Positions 24,201 to 36,648 of a DNA stretch of 64,000 nucleotides are shown here, in pieces. Source of the stretch: Daphnia pulex (taxonomy: Eukaryota; Arthropoda; Branchiopoda; Diplostraca; Daphniidae); contig NC_060021.1 in the NCBI RefSeq assembly GCF_021134715.1, positions 6,666,501 through 6,730,500 of the forward strand, in the 5' to 3' direction. Under the pieces are notes generated by a model. It saw nothing but the letters and a program-made list of their open reading frames with translations, made no database searches and was not told the origin of the DNA. The translations under genes were made by a program, and so were the position numbers. Positions within the stretch are counted from its first letter, which is position 1, and the number at the start of each line of letters is the position of its first letter.

Positions 24201-27200
24201 CAAAGACACCCAGTGAATAACAATGAAGTCCCGGCAGAAAGAAAAAACTAGTTTTCACGGGAGCATCACAACAACAAAGCCGTGTGTTTATCCGAACGAC
24301 CGAAAATCTGCTAGATCGTATAATTCTTTTTTCTAAACTCTTTTATTTTTCCCCCCACCGTCTTTTCTTTTTTAAAAAGAGCCTTTTGTGAGAGTTGGCC
24401 AGATTCCTTTTTTTTTACGGTTTGTTGCGACAGACGCACGCAACGTTGTCCAGGGTGGAAGGAAACGACCTGATAAATACCTGCTGTTTGTGTGTGTGCC
24501 TTATTTTTATTCCACGCCACCTGATCGGCCAACAATGTGTGGCGACCCTCACACACAACTTTTTTTAAGCTTCTTTTTCTTGCCTCTCTAAATGTGTGAA
24601 GCTGCATTTAAGTTGTTTAAAAAAAGGCTATCAAAAGCTATCAAAAGATAAAAAAATTCGTTCGCCTCCAGGGGCGACAAGAGAAATATCCAAAATGTCG
24701 TCTCACATTTTCCCACCGAAAAGAAGAAAAAAACAAATCAAGACAGGCAGAAAAAAGAGTCTATACGACACTGACCTGTCATCTCTGTTGATATCAAAGT
24801 GAAATGGTTGACCGTGGAATATTAAAGTGGAACGGCAGCAGCTTCAAATTCCATTTCGTCGTGACGGGAGCACCTGACTGTTGCACACACGGGAAGTTGC
24901 ACCTGAGAGACGAAAGTCGGTCAAACAACTAACCGACACCTTCTGCAAAAGACCTTGCCTCCAGCTAGGTTATATCTCTACCTATATAGATTTTTTTTCG
25001 AATATAATAATGGGGTCCACACATTCACTTGGTGGCACAGTGGCACCAACAAAAGAAAACAACACGAAATACCCTCAAAGAAAGAAGAAAAAAAAGTCCT
25101 TGTCCATCGGTCACGACGCTGTTTTTATTTTTCTTAAATCGTTTTTCTTTCCCCCCTTATAGTTCCACCACAGCAGAGTTGTCGGATTTCAAAGGGGTCG
25201 GGTGACAAAAGGAAACCTACACACAATAAACTGGGAATTTTTTTTATTTTCTTTTTTTAAAAACGAAGAAAATGTTTTTTGTTGAGGGGGTAAGAAAAAA
25301 TACTTGACCTTTTTTTGAGGGGGTGTCGTCCTTGTCGACACTAATTGATCCTGCGGGGTAATTTATATATTAGTTTCCGACTTGATATGAATTGTTCCAG
25401 CTGGGAGGGGGCGAGGGAGAGATTGGATCCATACGGTGTGTTGATTAAGAACATGTCTAAACTTATATTGAGCCGAGAGAGTGGACATAAACGAAATGCC
25501 GACGACTTTTGATCCCGTGGGAGAAGATGCCGCTGTATATTACCATTTGGGTGTAAATCTTTTCCTTCCTGGAATGTCCTTAACTTTATTTTACCGCGCC
25601 ATGTGTTTGAACAGATTCCGGAATGCTCGGACAAACAAAACGAGTGTGTTGGGTTTTCTTTCCGTGGAGGAAAATTTCAAGGGACCGACGTTCCCAGTTT
25701 GTGTTTTTTCTCACTCCTTAATAATCCGAAGGCGAAACTCATAACAGTCCGTTTTGAGGCCATTAAAGGCCATCGTCCTTGTCTCCCTATCCCCATAGAA
25801 ACGCACCTCTAATTATTCTCAGTCAAAACTGTTTTTTTCTTCTTTTCTTCTTGGCCGTGATCCACACGGACGGCGACATAATGACGTCACATTTGAAGAA
25901 AAATCGGTTAGGACGAAAAGGGGCGAGTTTGTTCCGTCTGGGCAGTTTATCTTTTTCGGATTCTTTGACTGAGATGAATGACCTGGCTGTTCGATTTCGC
26001 CCGTCTCCCCAACACACACATGGACCTCCTCTTTAAGGTGCTGGACTTTTCTTCTTCTTCTTCTTTTCTTCCCAATGGAATCCATTGTCCACTTTCGCCT
26101 ACACACGTCCTATACAAAGTCACAATTTAATGGTGGCGAGGCCAAAAAGTTCTTTTTTTATCTTTTATTTACTTGTTTGCTGTTGCTGGCCGTGTCGGGG
26201 TCGTTCAAATAGTAACCAAATAGCTTATCACAGTGCGTCACCGTTGGCCAGCACAAAAGCTTTTTTTTCTTTTATCTATTGAGATCACATCTGAAAAAAG
26301 AAGAGGAGATAAGATGATGAACGAATTTTTAAATGCGTTTTAGGATGTTTTTATCACCTTTGAGCGATGATTTCAACACGATCACAAAATTCAGTCACCG
26401 TCTATTTTTGTCGAAAATTTGAAAAAAAAATAAAATCCTGCGCTGGATTTCATTTGGTTGTTGGGTGCTGGGAGTGAACACGATGCTCATGGGACGATGT
26501 TTGTGAAAACATTCCCAGTCACACCGAATTTTTCTGGTTTACATCTATACACCCCCGAAAAAATTTTTATAGTCCAAAAAATGAAGGGGGAAAAAGAAAA
26601 AGCCAAGCTCGGCGGTCTTCCTTGACCCCCCATCAGCAGGAAAGATGAGCCTTTCTTGTAGTGTATTCCATACCGGTGTCCTCTTGCACAAAGTCGGGTC
26701 TACAGCACACACACTTGCTGTGTACAACTGTAATAAATGTTTGCCTGCAAGAGAAAAGAAGGGGGAGACTAGAGAAAAAATTACCAAGTATGATCGTACA
26801 AGAGACACTTTTGGTTAACAATCGAGTCCAGTTCACACGGTGATCGATTGACGCGGTTTGGGACACAAGAGATACAAATGAGTCGGAGGAAAAGAAAGAA
26901 AAAAGAGATTTCCTATTCATACCGAAAGGGAACCGCTATCAAGATCAAACTATTGTTTCCTCCTAGCTTTGGCTTGTTGAATATTCATTGCGAGAAATAA
27001 AAACACGAAAGCCTCCCCACCAAAAGAGTTCCATGGGTTTTCTTCTTTCTTTTCCTATATGTCTTTTAACAACAAATATCTATAAAAGCAGATGAGAGAG
27101 ATTGAAATCGCCAGTCTGCGCCGGGGTATATACTACGTGCAGTAGTATAAATCACCAAGGGTGCCGTAGTTATATCTACAACAACACACACAGCGCAGCA

Positions 27201-30200
27201 TATGGAACTAGAATGGAAAATCGAATAGAAGCGCGTGACGTGATTCGATCTTCTCCCTACAACAACAACCAAAATACAACATTTCCTTCCTTCTCTCACG
27301 TCGTGAGATCCTATCCACCATTTTCATGGTCGTGTAATCCAATCATCCGACTCGTAGTATATGATGATTTCCTCTTCTCTCTCAACTTGGGTATATATCC
27401 CTCGCAACATATATCATAAAATGTTGGTTGGTTTTCTTCTTTTTTTCTTTTTCTCTCCCCCAGCTTTCAAAATGCATTCCGTATTCGGTCGAGTGTTATG
27501 CAAAATAGACTTTATATCTTATGGCCATGAAAATTCTCTGGTCGACGAATCCTTACGTGTAGGAAAAAAGGAAATGAAATGGTCAAAAACTACTTGCTGG
27601 TTATAATATCGGGTCAGCAGTCTTGGCATTTCGGCACGTCTAACCCAAACGACGGCGACGACGAGGTTCTCAAGTCAAATCAAGTCTAATTAAGGCGAAA
27701 TAAAGAAAGAAAAGTAGACAAGAAGGGGTTGCTGGCGCCCACATACCCTATTTGGTCCTCGTCTGGAAGAAATAATAATCACGTGGAAATCGTTTCAACG
27801 CCTTTTGGTTTTTCCAACCCTTTTCCATACGTCCTCCTGGCAGGGGTTTCCAAGGGGGTTGGTTGAAAAGAATAAACACTTTGGAAGTTTCTCTTAAAGT
27901 CCTTGTTATTCGTCCCTGGGAAACCTCATCACCTTATACGTGGTAACACACAAAGAGGAAGAAACTATATAATTTAGTAGTAGGAGTAACAAGATATATA
28001 CATACGCATATAAACAGATGATCGACGAGTTATTTCCGATTGGCATCTTTACGACGAGAGCTCTGCTCCATTGTCTTCTTTTGTATTTCTCTTTTTCATA
28101 AAAATATTTTTTTGAAAATTTTTATTTGAATTTCCTCCTGTTGGAAAAATAATCATAAAATATTGATTACATGTTTCTCTCTCTTATTTTGGAATGTTTT
28201 TTGGAATGTACAGAATTGCGTGGCCAGGGCCTTGTACGACAACATTGCCGAGACTCCCGACGAACTGGCCTTCCGCAAAGGAGACGTCTTGACCGTATTG
28301 GAACAGAATACCAGCGGACTGGAAGGCTGGTGGCTGTGCATGCTCAGAGGTCGCCAGGTAAACACAAAACAACATTTTTATCAATAATATTAATATGATT
28401 CATACTACTACTACTACACAATTTGCTGGTTGGACAAAACGGGAATTGTCGATGACAATCAACGGCGGTCTAATATGGTGTCGCATTTGTTTTCATTTAG
28501 GTCATGTTTTGTTCTTTTCAAAAAATCTTACTTCACTTTTTTGGGTTGGGCGGAGGAGGGGAGATCGTTTCTTTGATCGGCACCCAAATAGGATGAGAAA
28601 CTATCAGATGAGGGGAAATCTGTTGCGTCCAAGCGAAAAGATTACAAGGGAAAAAAACAAAACAAAAAACAAAAAGAAGAAGAAGGTAGACGAAAATCTA
28701 CGAAACAAAAACCTGTCTGTAAAAGTCTATCGTGTCCGACCGACAGTCGCCAACTGATTAATCACCCAGCGCTACATATATGAAAGGGGAGACCAGGACC
28801 AGACTTCTATTCTATTTGTTTTTCTTTTTTTAAAAACAAAGCAAAGAAACTTCCATAAGAAGAACCCAGAGGTGATGTCATTCACTCAGTCACTCTTTGT
28901 CTCTATTTTTTGGGGGTCTTTTCCCTTTTTTTCTTCTTTTCCCGAGTTCCAATTAAACGGCAGCTGGATCACGGATCACTCTTGAGCGTGATTCATGTCG
29001 ACTCGACCAAGAATCTGATGGATAGCTATAGCGTCCATCCCCAACCCAAAAAAAGAATAGTCTTTCTCCCTCCGTCACCCATCCTTCATTTGACGCAGGC
29101 CCCGTCCGCCTCGACAAATACAAAAGAATTTTTCTCTTTAAGCTGTTTTTCCCAACATTTCTAAAATTCTAAAAGAGAAAGAAGAAAGCACCTGGTGCGC
29201 CCCAAAAAGAACGTGAATTTCACTCACTACCAGCGTGAACTGAGAGATGAGGTTGTAAACGAGCGGATCGTCAAGCTAAAACGGGAACTGCCTAGCTGCT
29301 GCCCTTACACACACAATTCCGGAATAACAACAACAACAACCAACAACAAAATTTCAGGAAAAAGAAACTAAACGGACTTTTTTTTGGTGGAGGGGGATAG
29401 CAGTTAAATAGCAATTCTCTTCCCAACTCTTTTTTGTGTCGTCTTGCTTATTAGCCACCACACAGCGGATGTTTGTTATAAGACTCTGCTGCTACTAGAC
29501 TATACCGTTAGGAAATAAATTATGTTGGAAATGTCTCTTCTTGTTTCTATATATGCTGTCGCTCTGTAGTAGCCGGGCCAGAGTTTCTCTATTAAGAGAG
29601 GCAGCCACCATAAAAATAGGAAAGAAAAGAGAGAAAAAAGGCGTTGTATAGAGTTGTTGTTTTGCCGATACGTGGAAGCAGGGGTGGAAAAAGAAGAAGA
29701 AAAAAAAAGGCCCATTGAATGACCATCGGGAACAATATGACAAGCCGCTTCCGTTAGCCATCAACAGTTCCCCCCACCGCCCGCCCTAGTGAGTGTGTGT
29801 GTGTGTGTAGATTAGAATTAATGGGCTCGCCCTATACTTAAATGGGCGAACACATCATCGTCGTTCTCGTCACACTGAATTCAAACGGGGAGCCCCTCTA
29901 TTAAGAAACACACGCACATCCGCTCTGAAATTTCATCATCGTAGTACACAGAGAAGCCCCTGGACGAAAACCCACAGAATCTAACTGAAATCATTTGTTT
30001 TCTTTACATTTAAGGGCATTTGTCCAGCCAACCGACTGCGTTTGATCGCCCGGGTCTACGACACTGGAGGCGGAGGTGGTGGTGGATCTGCGGATTTGAG
30101 CAACGTTTCTTACCCGCCCGTCTCGTCGCCTGGACTCAACAGTATCGGCGGCAGCAGTTCCAGTAGTAGCAGTTCCAGTAGTAGCAGCTCGTCAAGTTCG

Positions 30201-33200
30201 AGCAGCTGCAGTAGCTCGTCGAGCATCGGAGTTGGGCGGATCCCTCCGCCGCAACAGCAAGCCAAAACCGGAATGCTCAGCGCTGCCGTCCGGGCCCACC
30301 AACAAAAGCAACTGGACGGAGGAGCAGCCGACGGATTCCGCACTCAAAAGGTTCGCTTCCTCCTATACATAAATTAAATTCAATTATTTGATGGCTCGAC
30401 AAAAGTTCACTGGGTCGATTGCGATGCCTGGGCGTGTGGACAACAGGCCAGACACAACAAGAATAAAATAGGGGGGAGGAGAAAGAGAAAGGATCAATAC
30501 CGTCAGACGGGCCGATGGGAATTTGAACAGCTGCGTCTCTAGCTAGACCAGGGCCAGCTGGGATAATTTCACAGGGCCATGATTGATGAGAGAGCGAGAC
30601 GTCGTGTGTCTGACTGCGCTGAAAATGGCGATAATTGTTATAATTTCTTTTCTTATTGTCTTCTTTTTTCGACAGTCGCCTTTTGTGGCCGCTCGTCCCA
30701 GCGATATCTTCGTCTATCCGCAGCATCCAGCAGCCGAGGCGTCGCAGGATTGTTACGACATGCCGAGATCATTGCACCAAACATTGATCCGCCAGGACTC
30801 GTCCAACTATCAGGCGCCCCGCTCCCATCGCTCGCCTCCTCCGGCCCAGTCTGCCATTCAAAACGTTGCCGCTTTTGCGGATTACGACGTTCCGCGTCCG
30901 CATCACAACCGAATCCAGCCAGTTAGAACGCCATCCGTGGATAGCAGGTACTATAACTTTAATGTTGATTATTCGATTCGCCTTGTCCTTGGTTTTCTCC
31001 ATCCATTACGAGCCATTGTTTAGCATGAATGGTTTTTAATTGACGATGCCGGAATCGAACCAAGGCCGGAATTTGTTGTTTTCTTCTTTTTTTTTTGTAG
31101 TAGATGTTACTTGAAGTGGAAGAAAAAAAGTCTTTTGTCTTATTATTTGTTGTCGGTTTCTTTGTCATTCAATTAGTTGCGAGTACGACGTGCCCCGTCC
31201 GTCTATGGAGACTTACGATACGCCGCGATTGGTGGCCATCAGCGGCAATGGCTCAAGTGGCGACAGTCCTCCACCCATGTCCTTATCGACGACTTCAACA
31301 ACAATGGGAGACGAGTACGATGTCCCGGTCCCGACCGCTCGCTTGCCAAATCAAAGTCACAACGGCTGCGGCAGCAACAATCTGTCGGATCGATCCAGCG
31401 GCGTCTCGCTCTTCTCGTCCGGCAGCAGCAGTTCCGACGGCTCATCGGCCATTTCCAACGCTAATCGATCCGTCAGCTCAGAGTCGCTCTCGCTGTCCAG
31501 CGCCGTGGGTCGCATTTCTGGCCGCTCCAGCCGCTCCAGCATCATCGATCAGCAGCAACAATCGTTCGAACTCTATGACGTCCCAACGTCCAACCATCAG
31601 GTAGTCAAAGAAGCGCTTCCTGCCAGTCAGCCCATTCAGGAAGAGGTTTATGACGTGCCGAAACCGGCGGCCGCTGTCGTGCCAGAAAGCGAAACCGCTT
31701 ACGACGTTCCACCGCCGCCCACCGTCGTCACGGAAGACGCCGGGCAATCCCAGCAGCAGCAGCTTGTCTACGATATTCCACCCTCCTCTCGTCCGATCGT
31801 TGCGTCAGCCAGGCTGCCGGCCGGCAGCAGCCAACAGCAGCAGCAGACAATAAGTCATCCGACTCCCTGTGAACAGCCAGGAGAAGATACTTACGATAGC
31901 CCGAAACCATTATTGGGCGACTGGACGGATAAGGTGTCCAGCAGCAACGCCACTCTGCCGCTGCCATTAGACGCGGCGCTGGAAACGTTGAGTCGGTTGG
32001 ACGCGGAAGTATCCAGTGCTATAAGTAACTTGCTGAGCTTTTGGCGAGCTGCTTCGGGTGGCGACTGGGCTGAGCTCCAGCTGCGTGTGCTCCGGCTGCG
32101 TGCGTCGCTCCAGGAACTCTGCGACTTTGCTCGAGGGGCCATCGGCAACGCTTCGCAACGCCTCAAAAATGGAGTCGGCGATCAAGGTGTCACTATCCGA
32201 TTGATACGTCTCCTCCGGCCGCTTCAAGATGCCAACGCCATCGTTCAAAAGACATCGCAGAGTTGTATGGATCTTTTCGCCACTAGCCGGCGGCGGCCCA
32301 ACAGCGAGAACGATGCAGAGCTAGACCAGCTGTTGGCTTGCTGTCGAAATTTGGGCGATGATATGCGACAGGTAATGACCACCACCACCTACCCCGCCAA
32401 CTCGAGCGTGACTCGGTTCTTTTATAAACCGGCACGGTCGTTTCGTTTTTCCTTTTTTCACAGTCGTATGCATTTTTGGGGGGTCAGCTATATACTGATG
32501 GGGAAACGGAACTCGATCGGGCTCAAAGGAGCAGAACACATTTCCTGTTGGAATAATCAATTTTCTTATTTTAGGTCGTTACGTTCATACAGAGCAATGG
32601 CCATCTTTTGTTCGATACCAACAACAAAAACCAGACGGATAATAATTCGACGAACGACGACTACGATTACGTCAATCTCGAATCCAAAGCCAAATTCGAT
32701 CAGGAAAACGAAGAAGTGAAACGTACCTTACCGCACGAAATGAAGAGGGCATTCGACGTTCTAGTTGCCCAGTCTGAAGATTTACCCGTGTTGCCAACCG
32801 CCGCCAACGACCAGGTTCGTATTTCCTAATGCAGAGAAATTCGACACTTGAATAGGAGAGAATTTTCTAAATTTCTTTATTATCTTTTAGGTCAGCGATA
32901 ATGACCGGAACGTGATGGAATTCTATGGGAGCCAGGCCGAGACTTATGCCGTTTATCTAAGCAACGCCATCGATGCCTTCATCTTGACGCTGGAGCACAA
33001 TCAGCCCCCCAAAGTGTTTGTGGCCTACTCCAAATTTGTCATCCTTAATGCCCATAAGCTGCTCTGCATTGGAGACACCGTTCACCGCAACGTTGTCAAC
33101 GCCAAACTCAAAGCCAGCGTTCTAGAACGGTCCAACCAACTCTGCCAAGTTTGTGCTTTTTTACCAACAGGCTCTTTTTCAAGTGGTTGGGGGGAAAAAT

Positions 33201-33408
33201 GCTAAATTTAACTTTTCTTTTTCTCTCTCTCTCCGATTGGCAGGGATTGCAGACGTGCGTTCAGAGCACCAAAAAGGCTGGCAGGGAGTTCCCAAGTGTC
33301 GTTGCCGTTCAAGGAATGATCGACTCTGTCCTGGCCGTTTCCAAATTGGCGCAAAACCTAAAAACTTGTTTAGTTCAACCGACCATTTCAACACATGGTC
33401 CAAAGTGA
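15233..33408 (+). CDS. BCAR1: p130Cas/BCAR1 family scaffold protein
   Basis: Exons: 15233-15340 (first, 36 codons), 28214-28357, 30015-30350, 30676-30947, 31177-32371, 32575-32814, 32891-33148 and 33244-33408. All join in frame for about 905 residues; human BCAR1 is 870. Order of parts: an SH3 domain (ARALYDN through GWWLCMLRGRQ, then GICPANRL), a Gly- and Ser-rich linker (tracts of TCN/AGY serine codons at 30150-30225), a substrate domain with eleven YxxP motifs (ten of them YDxP), a four-helix serine-rich region, a DDYDYVNL Src-SH2 motif, and the conserved C-terminal FAT-like domain (FVAYSKFVILNAHKL). The family docks FAK, Src and Crk at integrin adhesions and transmits stretch signals. The first exon is less certain than the rest; 23591-23626 is an alternative. 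The Src-SH3 proline motif of vertebrate Cas is not visible. Confidence 0.93.
16866..18165 (+). mobile_element. Dispersed repeat, two tandem ~610-bp units
   Basis: The left boundary is the same as in the copy at 51754: both start CGTTCGAAGCTTATTTCTGCC. A first unit (to about 17600) is followed by a diverged second unit. Matching landmarks are about 610 bp apart, for example TTGCCTCTATC at 17050 and TTGCCTCTTTC at 17663, and GTTCATTATTAAAAA at 17480 and 18126. The units end in a GAGTCGTTAAGTC / GAGTCAATAAGTC segment. No open frame of note and no flanking duplication was found at this locus. It sits in the first intron of the p130Cas gene. Confidence 0.6.
19832..19900 (-). pseudogene. tRNA-like relic (class II-like T arm)
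   Basis: On the minus strand a variable-arm-like hairpin (ACAAC ... GTTGT) precedes GGGTTCAAAATCCCA, which resembles a tRNA T arm and B box. No A box or full cloverleaf can be drawn, so it is at best a degraded tRNA-Ser/Leu-like fragment or a tRNA-derived repeat. It lies about 140 bp from two intact tRNA genes. Confidence 0.3.
20043..20115 (-). tRNA. tRNA-Arg (anticodon TCG), copy 1
   Basis: The minus strand reads as a complete 73-nt cloverleaf. The acceptor stem GACCGTG pairs with CACGGTC, the D arm contains the A box TGGCCTAATGG, the anticodon stem CCAGA/TCTGG encloses loop CTTCGGA with anticodon TCG, and the T arm carries GGTTCGAGTCC. It decodes CGA arginine codons. A run of six T on the minus strand at 20028-20023 is a good RNA polymerase III terminator. 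It is identical to copy 2 and antisense to the host gene. Confidence 0.97.
20210..20282 (-). tRNA. tRNA-Arg (anticodon TCG), copy 2
   Basis: This is identical over all 73 nt to the tRNA at 20043-20115, in the same orientation, with matching ends offset by 167 bp. Its own run of six T lies on the minus strand at 20195-20190. Flanking sequences differ, so the identity is confined to the tRNA body. Confidence 0.97.
23264..23286. repeat. GT microsatellite
   Basis: An uninterrupted GT run of 23 bp. A second alternating purine-pyrimidine stretch (GTGTGCGCGCGCACGCACGT-like) lies at about 23345-23365. Both are upstream of the alternative first exon of the p130Cas gene. Confidence 0.95.
23591..23626 (+). 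CDS. Alternative first coding exon of the p130Cas gene
   Basis: An ATG opens MMFTHRQEQFAG and ends exactly in phase 0 at a strong GTGAGT donor. It can be joined directly to the SH3 exon at 28214, giving an isoform of about 881 residues. Vertebrate BCAR1 also uses alternative first exons with very short distinct N-termini, which supports this reading. Transcript data would be needed to tell which of the two first exons is used. Confidence 0.5.
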
Positions 33409-33858
33409 ACGAAAATGCACAAATAAAAAAAAAAACTTGTTGAAATGTTAGAAAGGGCTTCCACACAAACGCTGGACTGGACCACACACACACACACAAA
33501 ATAACGCAACGTATCATGATTTCTGATTCAATCGACTGACGGAACAACAGTCTCTTTTGTGTTTTGTTTGTTTCGTTTTTTTTATAACATGCTCGTCAGG
33601 CAGCTCAATTCTTTGTATAATTTAGTGACCCCCCTCCGAGTATTTTTTTTTCATTACTGTATCATACTAGTTTCGCCACAGCTGATAATATCTTTCTAGT
33701 CTGTTACCTGTTGGGTGGTCGATCCAGACTGCCGTATATCGCAAATGAAGAGTGATTCGTTTCCAATTTTTTCGATTCGTCATTTCTTAACCAGTTTGGT
33801 GAGAAAAATGAAATATTTTACCTACCCACATGATTGTGTCTTAACCTTGATCAAGATA

Positions 33859-33864
33859 AATAAA
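33859..33864 (+). terminator. Polyadenylation signal of the p130Cas gene
   Basis: An AATAAA hexamer about 450 bp after the stop codon, followed by a GT-rich stretch. It is the best candidate for 3' end formation before the convergent ZC3H15 gene. Confidence 0.5.
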
Positions 33865-34010
33865 GGGTGAGCTTGTCTTCACATGTATTGGAAAAGAAAA
33901 AAAGAAAGAGCAACAATTTTTTACTTCCCAATTCCCGTTGTAAAATTAGAAGATTTCATTTTCCTTGATAATGAGGGTAAATGAAGAGTTGGGGGCGATG
34001 CTACACTTGT

Positions 34011-35778
34011 TTAATCGTTGACGTCCAATTCATCAAGCTCATCTTCAAGGTCGTCAAGATCATCTTCATCGGCAAACAGGTTTTCGTCGATGGGTACGCT
34101 GGCTGCAGCTTCGTCGAGACTTTCAGCATTGCCATTGGTCGGTGCTTCCGTGTCTACTAATTGATATTCTCGAGCGGCAGGTGCAACTGTGCCCGAGCCG
34201 TCAACATCAGTGCCTACGCAGGCTAGATCGTTCAGATCCAACTCACGGTACTGTTGAAGGAAACCAAAATATTAAAATATTGCAAGATTCAAAAACCAAT
34301 GAGACAATTCAGTTACCACGTCAGCTTCTTCCTCCTCAGTGGGAAGGTTGGCCGTATCGAAGGCTTCATCGCCATCCTCCATTTCATCATCTCGTGCCAA
34401 GTCGGGATTGAAGGTAAACATCTCACGACCGGAAATCTATGAATCAAATAAACATGTCAACCAACTTCACATTCAAGAATAAAAAAAGGAAAATAAAATG
34501 TTACATACACCAACAGATCTTCCAGCCTTGAAAGCTGCTTGCTTGCGAGTGTTCTCCTTGGTATTGGATTCTTCTCGTTCACGTAACTTTCGTTTCTTCC
34601 AAGCAAGGAAAGTCTCGAGCGTCACTTTCGTTTGCTTTGGTCCCAAAGCTGCACGTTCCTTTTCAACTAAATCTTCTAAGGAAATTTCTTCCTTCTTATC
34701 CTCCTTTTTCTTGTCCTGAATATTCAAAAGAAATGTCAACAACTGTATAGAAAAAGACAATTAGGTTTACTAACCTTTTTCAAAACAAATCCTGGAGGAA
34801 GTGCATGGCGGTAAATACATGATTCACCTGACGGGCACTGCCAAAACCAACCGTATTTATTCTTCTCTACGGCGTCCAAAAAGTGTTTACAGATCTGTTT
34901 TGAAAAAACGAAATATTAGCTAAAGATGATAAAGTGCACAAATTTATAAGCGGTTACAATATCTGTCTTGGTTTTTTTCTTGTCAGCCTCAGCATGCTTT
35001 TTCTCAATGACTTCTTTAAGCTTCTCTTCATCCCAATCTTCATTGGTTCCCTCCTTTTCATCATCTCGCACATCACAATACAAGCTCCTCTTTTCAGCTT
35101 TGCGTTCAATTTCCAAATCATGGGAAAACTTACAACGGTCACCTTTCCCACAAGTTCCTGATGAGAAATGTACAACACAAGTTATTAGAAATTCAAGATT
35201 TCAATATTTGAAGTGTTGTCACCTTGCTTGAAGAATGCACACAAAATAGATTTAGGGTCGGCTCCTTTTTCTACCTTTTGTACAGTTTGCACAGGCTTGA
35301 AAAGATCTTGCATTTCCTTTTGTGCTTTCAACTCAGCCTCCTTCTTTTCCTTCTGCAACCGTTTTTCATCTTCCAGTTTCTTGGCTGCAGCGCTACCTCC
35401 ATGTTTCACTTGTTGTTGCACTTGGGCGATGAACTTTTGATTTTTGCCCCCTTTTTTGTTTTTCAGACCAAATGTCTTATCCTACAATAAAATGTGATAA
35501 TATATTTAAAAACAGCACAGCAACAAATAAATCTATAAATAGAATTCTGGTCTATGAAAAAAATTACACTTTTCACACATTTGGAATTGGATGCACAAAC
35601 ACTGGAAGTCAATTAGCTTAGGACTGTCAAGGAGTCAAGGAAATGGAAACCATGTCGGCGTATTAACCATGTTGTTACAGCTAAAATCTTAAGATAGGTG
35701 TTTTACCTCTATGATTTTTTCCTTTTTCTTGTTTTCCACTTTGGCTTTGCTAGCGCCAGAATTAGTTTTTGGCCCCAT
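34011..35778 (-). CDS. ZC3H15: Zinc finger CCCH protein 15 (DFRP1)
   Basis: Seven minus-strand exons join in frame: 35778-35707, 35481-35223, 35157-34958, 34894-34775, 34715-34509, 34436-34317 and 34250-34011. The product is 405 residues; human ZC3H15 is 426. A Lys-rich N-terminus ([19 protein letters not shown]) is followed by two CCCH fingers: C105-x7-C113-x5-C119-x3-H123 and C179-x17-C197-x5-C203-x3-H207. A conserved helical DFRP region ([20 protein letters not shown]) and an acidic C-terminal tail follow. ZC3H15/DFRP1 binds and stabilises the translational GTPase DRG1 and associates with ribosomes. It is convergent with the p130Cas gene. Confidence 0.95.
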
Positions 35779-36648
35779 GATGAGTTAAATCTTATGACAC
35801 TATTCGAAATGCAATAAATAGTGTAGTAAAGATGAAATTCCACGAGAAATCGGCCACACGGCACACGGCGGAAAAGCAGACAATGTCGAGAACTCGAGAA
35901 AAAATCACAGATAGGGGACCAAAATGCCATCTAGCGATTGCTTTAAAAAGTTGATTACTTTTAAAAGGGTTAAAAGCCTAAAATCAGTTCAAAAAGACGA
36001 CAAGTCAATTTTTTTCCTAGAATTGAAATTAATATAATAAAAAAGAAACACTACACGATACAGAATTTTCTCTTCCCATTAGATCAGCGTATTATTTACT
36101 ATATCAATATATTTAAAGCGAAGCACTAGATTACGTTGTGTAACATTAGCGCAGTCACGTAGACTTTTACGTAAACGAAGCGTCATCACCTGATATTTTT
36201 TAAATGGAAACCCTTCATTAGATGACTTTAGCACAAAACAAAATAATTGATAAGATCCATTTTCTTATGTAATCTAGAAAAGTTATTATTTTTACATAAG
36301 TTATTTTAACATTTTACGTTTTGGTTTAACGAAGAAAACTAACCATAAAGTCCAAATGGGACAAACATATTATATTAAATAAATTTGGATTCACAAAACA
36401 TATATTTTTTAAAATTAGAATTTAGTCAAGCTTATGTAAGTTTTTTTATCACAAATTAGTATACTGATTGGCGGATGGCAAGATAAGGGAGTTGGGCATG
36501 TTGGTCAACGTGATGCTTTTTATATGCATGTTACTCAACGTGACTAGTTCAATCGAGTGTCTGGTCTTCTCGGACTCGGACAAAGGAGCGTCTTTTTGAA
36601 TCTAAACTCTCTGTAACAAACATTCTTAATAAATTGAAGGAACGAAAA
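35779..36648. promoter_or_regulatory. Divergent intergenic region, ZC3H15 and ABCG copy 1
   Basis: An AT-rich spacer between oppositely transcribed genes. Near 36460-36565 it contains segments shared with the region upstream of the second ABCG gene (ATACTGATTGG and CAATCGAGTGT). No further gene is seen. Confidence 0.5.

Larger units (their letters stand above)
15341..28213. other. Long first intron of the p130Cas gene
   Basis: About 12.9 kb with no supported protein-coding exon other than the alternative first exon at 23591-23626. It holds a dispersed repeat (16866-18165), two tRNA-Arg genes and a tRNA-like relic on the minus strand near 20 kb, a GT microsatellite, and many poly-A/poly-T and GAA/TTC runs. 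Its size is exceptional here: most other introns in the window are below 700 bp. Confidence 0.7.

Noticed and set aside
25481-25555. Protein-like stretch in the long p130Cas intron (EMPTTFDPVGEDAAVYYHLG)
   Set aside because: No acceptor before it and no donor after it keep it in frame with neighbouring exons.
30110-30343. Leu/Glu-rich open frame antisense to the p130Cas serine tract
   Set aside because: It is the complement of the serine-codon tract of a confirmed exon.
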